Shown in pieces: positions 43,044 through 51,883 of a DNA stretch of 64,000 bases (the stretch's first letter is position 1; each line of letters begins with the position of its first letter). Origin of the DNA: Anderseniella sp964390445 (GTDB lineage Bacteria; Pseudomonadota; Alphaproteobacteria; Rhizobiales; Aestuariivirgaceae). Made by a program: the position numbers and the translations under genes. The stretch spans positions 1-64,000 of the forward strand of contig CAYMJJ010000001.1 of the NCBI GenBank assembly GCA_964390445.1, in the 5' to 3' direction. The notes under the pieces were generated by a model. The model had not been told where the DNA came from. It made no database searches and saw nothing but the letters and a program-made list of their open reading frames with translations.

Positions 43044-43691
43044 ATGGACAAACCCGAACCAGACACGCGCGCCACAATGGCGCAGCAGCATGACGGGCAC
43101 GGCAGCCGCCGCCGTCTTGCCGTGCGTGCTCTGGTCATTGCCCTGTGCGCGTTGCTGGTCGTTTTTGCCGGGTTCCTTGCGTTCTGGCAGAGATCCCACG
43201 GACTGGCGCTCATGCCTGCGTCAAAGCCGGTTGGAGACGGCATCGTGGTGCTGACCGGCGGCCCGGAGCGGATTTCCACCGGTGTACGCCTGCTGCAGGA
43301 AAACGCCGGCCAGCGGCTGTTGATCACCGGAGTTCACCCACAAACCACTGCCAGCCAGATCCGCCTCATCACAGGCACCGAGCGTGACCTGTTCCGCTGC
43401 TGCATCGATCTCGACAAGGCCGCCACCGACACCCGTGGCAACGCCGCCGAGACCAGGCGCTGGGCCATGAACAACAATTTCAGCAAACTGGTCATCGTTA
43501 CCAGCGACTATCACATGCTTCGCACCCTGATGGAGTTTTCACGCATCATGCCCGCCGTGGAGTTGGCCGCGTATCCGGTTGAAGGCTCCGACGGTCGCGA
43601 TCCCTGGTCCAGCCCTGCCTCGGCACGGCTGTGGTTCAGCGAATACGTGAAATACCTGCTTGCGCTGGTGCGCCTGGAAGCCGGTTACTGA
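43044..43691 (+). CDS. YdcF-like (DUF218) protein
   Basis: About 215 residues. One membrane anchor (about 26-50) and a DUF218 domain: DGIVVLTGGPERISTGVRLLQ, LLITGVHP, RGNAAETRRW and TSDYHMLRTLMEFSR. DUF218 proteins such as ElyC/SanA act at the envelope in peptidoglycan or surface-glycan homeostasis. The position between ftsEX and plsC is conserved in alphaproteobacteria. A longer TTG start at 42993 is possible. Confidence 0.85.
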   Translation: MDKPEPDTRATMAQQHDGHGSRRRLAVRALVIALCALLVVFAGFLAFWQRSHGLALMPASKPVGDGIVVLTGGPERISTGVRLLQENAGQRLLITGVHPQTTASQIRLITGTERDLFRCCIDLDKAATDTRGNAAETRRWAMNNNFSKLVIVTSDYHMLRTLMEFSRIMPAVELAAYPVEGSDGRDPWSSPASARLWFSEYVKYLLALVRLEAGY

Positions 43692-43731
43692 CGACGCACT
43701 GCATTCACCGGACCGGAGTTCGCAACTACCC

Positions 43732-44457
43732 ATGCTCATGTTTCGATCCACCCTGTTCAACGCGGTGTTCTACCTCAACCTGATCACCTTCCTGGTGCTC
43801 GGGTTCTGGTTCATGTTCACCCCCCGCAAGTGGTCCATGTGGGCACTCAAGCAATGGGCCCGGGCCAACCTGTGGTGGCTCAAGGTCATCGCCGGCACCC
43901 GCATGGAAGTGCGTGGCCGCGAATACATCCCCAGGGGTGCAGCCCTGCTGGCAGGCAAGCACCAGTCGGTTTGGGACATCTTCGCGCTGCTGCCGCTGCT
44001 TGATGACCCGGCGCTGGTGCTGAAGAAGGAGCTGACATTCATTCCGCTGTTCGGCTGGTTCTGCCTGAAGTTCAAGATGATCGCCGTCAACCGGTCGGCC
44101 GGCACTGCAGCCCTGCGGAAGATGACAGCCGACGCGAGGCAAGCCGCCGCCGAAGGCCGCCAGGTGCTGATCTTTCCCGAAGGCACCCGCATGGCACCCG
44201 GCGCTGAGCCGGACTACAAGCCGGGCGCGGCGGCGCTCTATGGCCAGATGAACGTTCCCTGCACCCCGTTCGCGCTGAACTCGGGCCTGTTCTGGCCACG
44301 GCGGCAGTTCGTTCGCCGACCGGGCGCCATCATCGTTGAATTCCTGCCGCCAATCGAACCAGGGCTGGACCGCAAGGCTTTCTCACGCCGCCTGCAGCAC
44401 GACATCGAAACCGCAACAACAAGGCTGATTGCCGAGGCCCGGCAGGAGCGGAAATGA
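43732..44457 (+). CDS. plsC: 1-acyl-sn-glycerol-3-phosphate acyltransferase
   Basis: About 241 residues. One or two N-terminal membrane helices precede the acyltransferase domain with the HX4D motif (KHQSVWDIFALLP), the substrate motif FPEGTRM and a downstream PCTPFALNSG. It makes phosphatidic acid from lysophosphatidic acid. Last gene of the ftsE-ftsX-ydcF-plsC cluster. Confidence 0.92.
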   Translation: MLMFRSTLFNAVFYLNLITFLVLGFWFMFTPRKWSMWALKQWARANLWWLKVIAGTRMEVRGREYIPRGAALLAGKHQSVWDIFALLPLLDDPALVLKKELTFIPLFGWFCLKFKMIAVNRSAGTAALRKMTADARQAAAEGRQVLIFPEGTRMAPGAEPDYKPGAAALYGQMNVPCTPFALNSGLFWPRRQFVRRPGAIIVEFLPPIEPGLDRKAFSRRLQHDIETATTRLIAEARQERK

Positions 44458-44493
44458 GTCTTTCGCATTCCCCTGTACTGCAAATGTGTGTAC

Positions 44494-44514
44494 ACTATTT
44501 GTTCTGAATAGTTC
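44494..44514 (+). promoter_or_regulatory. inverted repeat / near-SOS-box upstream of nrdJ
   Basis: ACTATT (44494-44499) and AATAGT (44507-44512) are perfect arms around seven bases. Overlapping them, GTTC occurs at 44501-44504 and 44511-44514, six bases apart; the alphaproteobacterial LexA box needs seven. Just upstream is GTGTACAC (44488-44495), itself a palindrome. The region is only 12 bases from the nrdJ start, so a repressor or structured leader is plausible. Confidence 0.3.
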
Positions 44515-44525
44515 CGAGCCATGCC

Positions 44526-46856
44526 ATGACCGACAGCGCACTAGACCCGATCGCCCGGGAAATCTGGGACATGAAATACCGCTTCAAGCGTGCCGACGGC
44601 ACGCCGATTGACGAATCGGTTGACGACACCTGGACCCGTGTCGCCAAGGCACTGGCCCAGCCCGAAGCCAGCCACAAGCGAGGCCGCTGGGAGCGCGCGT
44701 TCCACGAGGCCATGTCGGGCTACAGGTTCCTGCCCGCAGGACGCATCATCGCCGGGGCCGGCACGGGCCGCAAGGTGACGCTGTTCAACTGCTTTGTCAT
44801 GGGCACCCTCGAAGACGACATGAGCGCCATCTTCGACGGACTGCGTGAAGCCGCGCTGACCATGCAGCAAGGCGGCGGCATCGGCCATGACTTCTCCACG
44901 CTTCGCCCCAGGGGCGCACCGGTCAAGGGTGTTGGGGCTGATGCGTCAGGCCCGTTGAGCTTCATGGACGTGTGGGACTCGATGTGCCGCACCATCATGT
45001 CGGCAGGTTCGCGCCGCGGTGCCATGATGGCGACGATGCGCTGCGACCATCCGGACATCGAGGACTTCATCACCGCCAAGCAGTCCTCCGCCCGGTTGCG
45101 CATGTTCAACCTGTCGGTCCTCGTCACCAACGCCTTCATGGACGCCGTCAAGGCGGATGCAAGCTGGGACCTGGTATTCGCCGGCACCGTTTATCGCACC
45201 GTGCCCGCTCGCAGCCTGTGGGACCGGATCATGCGCTCCACCTATGACTTCGCCGAGCCCGGCGTCATCTTCATCGACCGCATCAACGAGGCCAACAATC
45301 TCGGCTACTGCGAAACCATTCATGCCACCAACCCGTGCGGCGAGCAGCCCTTGCCGGCTTATGGCGCGTGCCTGCTGGGGTCGGTCAATCTGGCACGTCT
45401 GGTCTGGCATCCGTTCAGCGAACGTGCCCACGTCTGCTCGAAGGACCTCGCGAGCATCGTGACCACCGCAGTGCGCATGCTCGACAACGTCATAGATGTG
45501 TCGAACTATCCGCTTGAGGCGCAAGCTCGTGAAGCGCGCGCCAAGCGCCGCATCGGCCTCGGCGTTACCGGCCTGGCGGATGCACTCGCCATGTGCGGCC
45601 TTCGCTATGGCTCCCCCGCGGCAGCGGCTGCCGCAAAGGACTGGATGCACCAGATCGAGCGTGCCGCCTATCTTGCCAGTACACAGCTTGCCGCCGAAAA
45701 GGGTTCATTTCCGCTGTTCGACCGTGACGCCTATCTGGCGTCCGGCCACGTCCGCTCGCTCGACGAGGATATCCGAAAGGCCATCGCCGATCATGGCATC
45801 CGTAATGCCTTGCTCACCTCCATTGCACCCACCGGCACCATCTCGCTGTTCGCCGGCAACGTGTCGTCCGGCATCGAGCCGGTGTTTTCGTTGAAGTACA
45901 ACCGCCGTGTGCTTCAGCCAGACGGCAACCACAGGGTCGAACCGGTCGAGGACTACGCAGTCCGCCTTTACCGCGAGTTGCATGGTGCCGACGCCGGCCT
46001 GCCCGATGTGTTCGTGACCACCGCCGATCTTTCCCCCGGCGACCACATCGTCATGCAGGCGGCCCTGCAGGCCCACGTCGACAGCTCCATCTCGAAAACC
46101 GTCAACGTGCCCGAGGACATCAGCTTCGAGGCGTTCCGCGAGGTGTACATGCAGGCCTGGGACACCGGGCTCAAGGGCTGCACGACCTACCGGCCCAACG
46201 ATGTAACGGGGTCAGTGTTGTCCGACGCGCCCGCCACGGTTGCAAATGATACGTCCGGTGAAGCACAGCCTGCGCTGCCGCTCGCTGCGCCACCGCTGCC
46301 CGGTTCGGAGGGTGCAAGCGTCGTCTACATGCGCCAGCCGCTGGGCCGCGACCCGGTGCTGCCCGGCTTCACCTACAAGCTGAAGTGGGGCGATAGCGAT
46401 CACGCCATCTATATCACCCTCAACGACATCATCGAGGATGACCGCCGCCGTCCGTTCGAGATCTTCATCAACTCCAAGAACATGGAGCACTACGCCTGGA
46501 CCGTGGCGCTGACCCGCATGATCTCCGCCGTGTTCCGGCGCGGCGGTGACGTGTCTTTCGTGGTCGAGGAACTCAAGGCCGTGTTTGACCCGCGCGGCGG
46601 CCAGTGGATGGAGGGCCGCTATGTGCCCTCGTTGCTGGCTGCCATTGGCGGGGTCATCGAAAAGCACATGCTGGCTACCGGTTTCCTCAAGCGGCCCGCC
46701 GGCCAGGACGGCGACCCGGTGCTGCTGGCTCAGCGCATGACCATCGGCGAGCGCCCCACTGGCGGCAGTTCGTGCCCGCGATGTGGTGAATCAGCCCTGG
46801 TCTACCAGGAAGGCTGCGCCACCTGCCTGTCGTGCGGCTATTCGAAATGCAGCTGA
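44526..46856 (+). CDS. nrdJ: adenosylcobalamin-dependent ribonucleoside-diphosphate reductase (class II)
   Basis: Encodes 776 residues. The ten-stranded barrel shows the redox and radical Cys residues at C89 (LFNCFVMG) and in NPCGEQPLPAYGACLLGS (C271 and a following Cys). A TSCPD domain (about 610-715) and a C-terminal zinc ribbon CPRCGESALVYQEGCATC with a further Cys pair complete the alphaproteobacterial NrdJ. It makes deoxynucleotides without oxygen using adenosylcobalamin; the adenosyltransferase gene is at 27446. Confidence 0.95.
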   Translation: MTDSALDPIAREIWDMKYRFKRADGTPIDESVDDTWTRVAKALAQPEASHKRGRWERAFHEAMSGYRFLPAGRIIAGAGTGRKVTLFNCFVMGTLEDDMSAIFDGLREAALTMQQGGGIGHDFSTLRPRGAPVKGVGADASGPLSFMDVWDSMCRTIMSAGSRRGAMMATMRCDHPDIEDFITAKQSSARLRMFNLSVLVTNAFMDAVKADASWDLVFAGTVYRTVPARSLWDRIMRSTYDFAEPGVIFIDRINEANNLGYCETIHATNPCGEQPLPAYGACLLGSVNLARLVWHPFSERAHVCSKDLASIVTTAVRMLDNVIDVSNYPLEAQAREARAKRRIGLGVTGLADALAMCGLRYGSPAAAAAAKDWMHQIERAAYLASTQLAAEKGSFPLFDRDAYLASGHVRSLDEDIRKAIADHGIRNALLTSIAPTGTISLFAGNVSSGIEPVFSLKYNRRVLQPDGNHRVEPVEDYAVRLYRELHGADAGLPDVFVTTADLSPGDHIVMQAALQAHVDSSISKTVNVPEDISFEAFREVYMQAWDTGLKGCTTYRPNDVTGSVLSDAPATVANDTSGEAQPALPLAAPPLPGSEGASVVYMRQPLGRDPVLPGFTYKLKWGDSDHAIYITLNDIIEDDRRRPFEIFINSKNMEHYAWTVALTRMISAVFRRGGDVSFVVEELKAVFDPRGGQWMEGRYVPSLLAAIGGVIEKHMLATGFLKRPAGQDGDPVLLAQRMTIGERPTGGSSCPRCGESALVYQEGCATCLSCGYSKCS

Positions 46857-46872
46857 CCGTCGACGAATCCTG

Positions 46873-46906
46873 TTGACGCGACTGTGTGTTTGTTCTACTT
46901 TTGTTC
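46873..46906 (+). promoter_or_regulatory. promoter with LexA (SOS) box across the -10
   Basis: TTGACG (46873-46878) and TACTTT (46896-46901) are spaced by 17 bases as -35 and -10. GTTC at 46892-46895 and 46903-46906 is an exact GTTC-N7-GTTC direct repeat, the established LexA binding site of alphaproteobacteria, whose spacer contains the -10. LexA bound there would block the gene at 46933; DNA damage would release it. Confidence 0.75.
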
Positions 46907-46932
46907 CATACTCAGGAACATGGAGAGAGCAC

Positions 46933-47385
46933 ATGGCCGAAGCCGTCGCAACAGACCTTGAAGCCGAGTTCGGTGACCGCTTCTGCTTCTGGACGGGCAA
47001 GTCCGGCAAGCGCTACATCCATTCCGTCTATGCCGTTGAGGACTGCCCGCCGCTGCCGGGCGCGGTCTACATCGAGGTTGTCCGGGGCGAAGGCGGCACC
47101 CGCCACCCGGTTCGGGCCGGACGCTTTCCACCGTTCTGGGACATGCCGCCCGCCACAAGTTCCGGCTGGCAGAACCGCCTGTGCGAAGTGCACGTGCATC
47201 TGCTTGCCACCGGAGAGACCGACTGCGAGACAGTCCTTTCAGACCTCGCCTGCGGCCTTGACCTTCCAGCTGCAGCTACCCGCAAGCCCGCTCGTGATCG
47301 CATTGCCGCGCCCAGTCCGGTGCAGCGTTCAACCGGGTTTGGTGAACAGGTCAACCTCCCGCTATTTGCCGGCCTGGCCGCCTGA
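46933..47385 (+). CDS. SOS-box-controlled protein of unknown function with clamp-binding-like C-terminus
   Basis: Encodes 150 residues from an ATG after GGAGAGAG. An apparently folded N-terminal part (about 12-110; FGDRFCFWTGKSGKRYIHSVY, read in two halves, AVYIEVVRGEGGTRHPVRAGRFP and LCEVHVHLLATGE) is followed by a likely disordered linker (112-138, Pro/Ala/Arg-rich) and a C-terminal Q139-VNLPL-F145 AGLAA. That peptide resembles the beta sliding-clamp binding motif (QLxLF or QLxLPL). No catalytic motif or family recognised. Together with its LexA-box promoter it suggests a damage-induced factor acting at the replication clamp (inference). Last 24 bases overlap the convergent ChaC-like gene. 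Confidence 0.7.
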   Translation: MAEAVATDLEAEFGDRFCFWTGKSGKRYIHSVYAVEDCPPLPGAVYIEVVRGEGGTRHPVRAGRFPPFWDMPPATSSGWQNRLCEVHVHLLATGETDCETVLSDLACGLDLPAAATRKPARDRIAAPSPVQRSTGFGEQVNLPLFAGLAA

Positions 47386-47919
47386 CCGGGCCGTTCGTGC
47401 CAGCTTGAGAACCTCTTCCATGCGGTGGTCGGTAAAGCCCAGTTCGTGAATATGCTCAAGCGTCGATGCAATGTACTCCACGCACGGGCCGCCCACCCCA
47501 TGGCCTTGCAGCACAAACGGCAGCAGGTCCTGCGCTGACCGCTTGCCGGCATACTGCGCATGTGAGCGATCCACCTGGTAAACCAGCGCAGTCACCCGCT
47601 CGCAGCCTTCAGGGCGCCTGACAATCATGTCGCGCCAACGCTCCTGATAAACCATCGTCACCTGTTCTCGAGCCCGCAGATAATCGATCGTCGCTGCGCG
47701 ATGATGGTCTGCCACCCGGTATCCGATGCCCCGGCACGCCCCGCCCCGATCCAGCCCCAGCACCATGCCCGGCTGGTCCGGTGTGCCCCGGTGAACATGA
47801 CTGTAGATGCACAGGCTGCGATGCACGCCGTGCATGATCGCCTCGCACCGTTCCTCGAACGCAAAGCCGGGCCGCCACATCAGCGATCCGTAACCGAACA
47901 CCCACAACGCTTCAGCCAT
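47362..47919 (-). CDS. gamma-glutamylcyclotransferase, ChaC-like
   Basis: Encodes 185 residues. VFGYGSLMWRPGF is the ChaC-family loop, and the catalytic Glu is probably in DYLRAREQVTMVY. Degrades glutathione to 5-oxoproline and Cys-Gly. The opening MAEALWVFGYGSL is canonical. Convergent with the SOS-controlled gene, overlapping by 24 bases. Confidence 0.92.
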   Translation of the reverse strand: MAEALWVFGYGSLMWRPGFAFEERCEAIMHGVHRSLCIYSHVHRGTPDQPGMVLGLDRGGACRGIGYRVADHHRAATIDYLRAREQVTMVYQERWRDMIVRRPEGCERVTALVYQVDRSHAQYAGKRSAQDLLPFVLQGHGVGGPCVEYIASTLEHIHELGFTDHRMEEVLKLARTARSGGQAGK

Positions 47920-48037
47920 TCAATTCATTCTCCAGCCATGTCACGCTTCAACACATCCCCACTGAGACTTGAACTTGCAACGTGCTAGACAAATCACCGA
48001 AAGTTCACGTGAATCACCACTTCAACCAAATCGCAAC

Positions 48038-48850
48038 ATGACACCACAATCCGTCACAAAACCAACCAGTCCCATCAAGATGATACTCCCGCTAGCGGCA
48101 TTCCTCCTCATCGCCGCGGGCTGGACAGCGTACTGGTTCCACACCAGCAGCCACGCACAGGCCCGTCTGGCCACTTTCGAAACTGAAACACTCGCACTCA
48201 ATTGTGCCGAACGGGAATGGGGCGGATTTCCGTTCAGAATCAGCTTCGACTGCCGCTCGCCGCGCATTGAAGCCGGCGGCGTGACGATCACTGCGGCCAA
48301 CCTCCGCCTGATCATGCAGGCCTGGAATGCCAACCACATTATTGGTGCCATCATCGGGCCAGCCACCATCAACAATGTCTCCGTCACTGGCGACACCATC
48401 CGCTTCAGCCACCGCATGTCTGACGCAAAGCTGGCACTGGCTTCCCTGATCGCAGAAAATCAGACCGTAACCACACCGGACGGTCAAGTCGTCAACGCCG
48501 CCAGACTGGAAGCCTATGCACGCCCGGCTGCAGACAAGCCAGAGGCCTATCAGGTCGCAGCCATTGCAAGCACCATGGCACTGGATGACCTGCGCCTCGA
48601 CAACTTCAAGCTCGATGGCACCCTGACACTGCAATCGATCAGGGATGGCAACATTGAGCTCTTGACCGAACCGTCCGACTATCTCGATGCAATCTGGTTC
48701 GCAACCCGCCTGGCCAAGCTCAGCGACAAGGACACCGAAGGCGTGGAGGTGTTCCTGGTGCCGCTGCTAAAGCAGAACAACAACAAACTGCCGCTGCAGC
48801 GCAAGGACGCAACCTGGTACTGGGGTCCCTTCCAACTCACCAACCGCTAG
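48038..48850 (+). CDS. DUF2125 family membrane-anchored protein
   Basis: Encodes 270 residues. An N-terminal anchor (about 15-35) is followed by a periplasmic domain with the DUF2125 pattern: LNCAEREWGGFPFRISFDCR, SPRIEAGGVTITAANLR, and a closing lipid-binding-like beta region. Alphaproteobacterial family of unknown role, frequently next to tyrA as here. An internal ATG at 48080 would leave the helix intact. Base composition is slightly more AT-rich than its neighbours. Confidence 0.8.
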   Translation: MTPQSVTKPTSPIKMILPLAAFLLIAAGWTAYWFHTSSHAQARLATFETETLALNCAEREWGGFPFRISFDCRSPRIEAGGVTITAANLRLIMQAWNANHIIGAIIGPATINNVSVTGDTIRFSHRMSDAKLALASLIAENQTVTTPDGQVVNAARLEAYARPAADKPEAYQVAAIASTMALDDLRLDNFKLDGTLTLQSIRDGNIELLTEPSDYLDAIWFATRLAKLSDKDTEGVEVFLVPLLKQNNNKLPLQRKDATWYWGPFQLTNR

Positions 48851-48856
48851 GCGGCC

Positions 48857-49807
48857 TCAGGACTTTTCTGCGCCCGGCGTGACCGGCCCAGCCCCGTTGC
48901 TGCGGCCGAAATCCGGCTTTGCCGTATCCTGGCCGGCCTCGATGATTCGCTGACGAATGCCGCGCGCTCGCGTGAACGTATCGAAAAGCATGTCACCATC
49001 GTCCCAGCGGATTGCCCGTTGCAGCGCCGACAGGTCCTCGGAAAACCGCCCAAGCAATTCCAGAACCGCCTGTTTGTTGTTCAGGTAGACATCGCGCCAC
49101 ATGGTCGGATCGGACGCGGCCAGACGGGTAAAATCGCGAAAGCCCCCGGCGGAATACTTGATGACTTCGGAGTTGGTGACCTCCTCGAGGTCGGCGGCCG
49201 TGCCCACGATGTTGTAGGCAATCAGGTGCGGCAAATGCGAGGTGATGGCCAGAACCCGGTCGTGGTGATCGCACTCCATCGTATCCACGAATGACCCGCA
49301 CGCCTGCCAGAATTCCGCAAGCCGCTCAACAGCAGCGGCATCTGCGCATCCGTCCGGCGTCAGGATTGTCCAGCGCTTTTCAAACAGCGAGGCAAAACCC
49401 GCATCCGGACCCGAATATTCCGTGCCTGCAATCGGATGGCCGGGCACGAAGTGAACCCCTGCAGGAATGTGCGGGCCAACGTCCCGCATCACCGCAGCCT
49501 TCACCGAACCAACGTCCGTCACGATGGTGCCGGGTGCCAGGTGCGGTCCTATCTCGGCGGCAACAGCCCCGCAAGCTCCCACCGGCACGCACAGGATGAC
49601 CAGGTCAGCCCCGGCCACGGCAGCGGCTGCGGTTTCGTGCATCTCGTCGCACAGGCCAAGCTCCATCGCCCGCGCCCGCGTCTGCGCCGATCGTGCGTGC
49701 CCGGAAATGCCCGCCGCCAGGCCTTCCCGGCGCATCACGTGGCTGAGCGAAGAGCCGATCAGGCCCAGCCCGATCAGGGCGACCTTGACGAAGGGTTCAA
49801 ATGGCAT
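48857..49807 (-). CDS. tyrA: prephenate/arogenate dehydrogenase
   Basis: Encodes 316 residues. NAD(P) motif VALIGLGLIGSSLSHV, then HFVPGHPIAGTEYSGPD with the catalytic His, and ITSHLPHLIAYNIV and FRDFTRLAASDPTMWRDV of the helical domain. Tyrosine synthesis; the substrate preference (prephenate or arogenate) cannot be read from sequence. Third gene of the chorismate mutase-aminotransferase-tyrA operon. Confidence 0.94.
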   Translation of the reverse strand: MPFEPFVKVALIGLGLIGSSLSHVMRREGLAAGISGHARSAQTRARAMELGLCDEMHETAAAAVAGADLVILCVPVGACGAVAAEIGPHLAPGTIVTDVGSVKAAVMRDVGPHIPAGVHFVPGHPIAGTEYSGPDAGFASLFEKRWTILTPDGCADAAAVERLAEFWQACGSFVDTMECDHHDRVLAITSHLPHLIAYNIVGTAADLEEVTNSEVIKYSAGGFRDFTRLAASDPTMWRDVYLNNKQAVLELLGRFSEDLSALQRAIRWDDGDMLFDTFTRARGIRQRIIEAGQDTAKPDFGRSNGAGPVTPGAEKS

Positions 49808-49816
49808 GATCTTTCC

Positions 49817-50926
49817 TCAAGCGGCCCTGGCCATGAACTCGCGCAGCGCAGCGACAAGCGCCTCGCACGCTTCCACATCGCCGATCGAAATCCGCAAGGC
49901 CCCGGGCAGGCCATAGGCCTCCATGCGCCGCACGACAATGTTGCGCGACGCCAACCACGCATCCGCCTCGGCGGCGCCGCGCCCTCGCCCGGCCTCGAAG
50001 TGCACCAGCACGAAATTACCCACGCTGGGCGTCACCACAAGTCCTGCCGCCTCCAGCGCAGCCGTGACCTTGGGCAGCCACTCATCATTATGCCGAACGG
50101 CATTTGCGAGATGCACCGTATCGCGCACCGCCGCCACGCCGGCAGCAATCGACGGCATCGACACGTTGAAGGGCCCGCGGATGCGATTGAGCACATCCGC
50201 CACGTTCGCCGGGCAATAGGCCCAGCCCAGCCGGAGGCCAGCCAGTCCAAAGGCCTTCGAAAACGTCCGCGTCATCACCACGTTGCGTGACTGCGACACC
50301 AGCTCGAAACCCGCCTCATAATCGTTCTTGCGCACGTACTCGGCGTACGCTGCATCCAGCACCAGCAGGCAGTCACCCGGCAGGCCGGCATGCAACCGCT
50401 TGATTTCGTCAAACCGCACATAGGTGCCGGTCGGATTGTTGGGGTTGGCCAGGAACACGATCCGCGTGCGCGGGGTTACTGCGGCCAGGATCGCATCGAC
50501 ATCAGCCGTCAGGTCGCGTTCCGGCACCACCACCGGCGTTGCACCATTACCCTTGATGACAATCGGGTACACCAGGAAGCCGTGTTCCGTGTAGATGGCC
50601 TCATCGCCCGGCTGCAGGTAGCCGCTTGCCAGCAGGTTGAGCAGTTCATCGGATCCGGACCCGCACACGATGTTGGCTGCATTGATGCCGTGCGCCTCGG
50701 CAAGTGCCTCGCGCAGCGCCGTCGCTGCGCCATCAGGGTACAAGTGCAGATCATCGGCGCATGCGGCATAAGCCTTGCGCGCTGCAAGGCTTGGCCCCAG
50801 CGGAGATTCGTTCGACGACAGCTTGTACACCTTGCCGTCACCCTTCACGCCGGACTTGCCCGGCACATAGGCAGATATGTCGAGCACGCCGTCACGTGGA
50901 CGCGGCACGGTGGATTGTTCGCTCAT
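49817..50926 (-). CDS. hisC: histidinol-phosphate / aromatic aminotransferase
   Basis: Encodes 369 residues of a fold-type I PLP aminotransferase. The PLP lysine is in TRTFSKAFGLAGLRLGW, with LANPNNPTGTYV and the SSNESPLGPS opening. The family's natural substrate can be histidinol phosphate or phenylpyruvate; placement between chorismate mutase and tyrA suggests an aromatic role here (inference). Its ATG overlaps the chorismate mutase stop by four bases. Confidence 0.92.
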   Translation of the reverse strand: MSEQSTVPRPRDGVLDISAYVPGKSGVKGDGKVYKLSSNESPLGPSLAARKAYAACADDLHLYPDGAATALREALAEAHGINAANIVCGSGSDELLNLLASGYLQPGDEAIYTEHGFLVYPIVIKGNGATPVVVPERDLTADVDAILAAVTPRTRIVFLANPNNPTGTYVRFDEIKRLHAGLPGDCLLVLDAAYAEYVRKNDYEAGFELVSQSRNVVMTRTFSKAFGLAGLRLGWAYCPANVADVLNRIRGPFNVSMPSIAAGVAAVRDTVHLANAVRHNDEWLPKVTAALEAAGLVVTPSVGNFVLVHFEAGRGRGAAEADAWLASRNIVVRRMEAYGLPGALRISIGDVEACEALVAALREFMARAA

Positions 50927-51723
50927 TCCTCGGTCATCTCCATGGCGCTCGGATACCGCCCTGCCACTTTCAGTTCAAGCCCGCTGTTGCCTTTCAGGCC
51001 CACCAGTGGCTGTTCGCTCATGCTCAGATAACCGGGCACCGCGGTCAAATGGAGGTCACCCTCAACCTTCATCGACCATACCGGCTTCGGCACGAAATCA
51101 CGCGGCAACTTGCCTGTGGTCACCACCAGAGTCTCGTCTTCTCCGGTCGGCTCGGATATCGCGAAGCCCAGCACGGCCAGCGCACGCGAAGGTTTGTCGG
51201 ACCCTGCCGGCAACACCGTTACCACCCTGGGCCGGCGCAGTTCGTCGAGCTTTGCAACCTGCGCGTACCAACCACTTTTCATGGGCACCACGGCCAGCAC
51301 AGGCTGGTCCGGCGACAGCGCCTCTATGCTGGCCTTCAGCGAGCGCACCTTGTCCACCGGCATCATCCCGGCGAACAGGCTGATGGCTTCGCCGAAGCGG
51401 GAATCGCTCATCGTATCGCTTGCCACCACCAGACGCACATCGGCCTGCAAGGCAGTTGATGACGAAATGATCGTTCGCCACACCCGGTCAACGAGACCGG
51501 CAGGCAAGCCCCCGCCGGCGCGAGTCTGCAACCTGCGCACGATGATCGCCTCGCGGCCCGGCCGGTAGGGGATGCCAGGCTGCGGTGCGGCCGCCTTTGC
51601 CTCGCGCACCCGCGCAGTGGCTGCAAACCGCGCGCAAAGCAAATCCACGATTTGCTCGTCTATGCTGTCGATCTCCTGCCTGATTGCATCAAGCGGGGCC
51701 GCGTCACTTGCGTGCTTGTCCAT
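50923..51723 (-). CDS. chorismate mutase with C-terminal extension
   Basis: Encodes 266 residues. An AroQ-type helical chorismate mutase domain occupies about residues 10-95 (DAIRQEIDSIDEQIVDLLCARFAATARV, in two parts, then REAIIVRRL and VWRTIISSSTALQ). The remaining 170 residues form an extension found in alphaproteobacterial members and not a recognised prephenate dehydratase. Makes prephenate for the two following genes. A frame from 51753 is less likely than the ATG at 51723. The 160-bp gap to the methyltransferase gene shows nothing else. Confidence 0.88.
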   Translation of the reverse strand: MDKHASDAAPLDAIRQEIDSIDEQIVDLLCARFAATARVREAKAAAPQPGIPYRPGREAIIVRRLQTRAGGGLPAGLVDRVWRTIISSSTALQADVRLVVASDTMSDSRFGEAISLFAGMMPVDKVRSLKASIEALSPDQPVLAVVPMKSGWYAQVAKLDELRRPRVVTVLPAGSDKPSRALAVLGFAISEPTGEDETLVVTTGKLPRDFVPKPVWSMKVEGDLHLTAVPGYLSMSEQPLVGLKGNSGLELKVAGRYPSAMEMTEE

Positions 51724-51883
51724 GAGTGCCGGTTGCCCGATCCGTATGCGCAATTCACCCGCCAGCGAACTACCCTCTCCGGCTCGCCTGGGCTCAATCG
51801 TTTCTTCTAGTGTCGCTGCTGCAAAAAATCAAAGGCAAACCTGCCCCTGGCTGGCAATGCCGGGTGACGGAACAACATCCGTC

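Noticed and set aside
44501..44514. GTTC...GTTC before nrdJ as a true LexA box
   Set aside because: Spacing is six bases, not seven; kept only as a candidate regulatory site.
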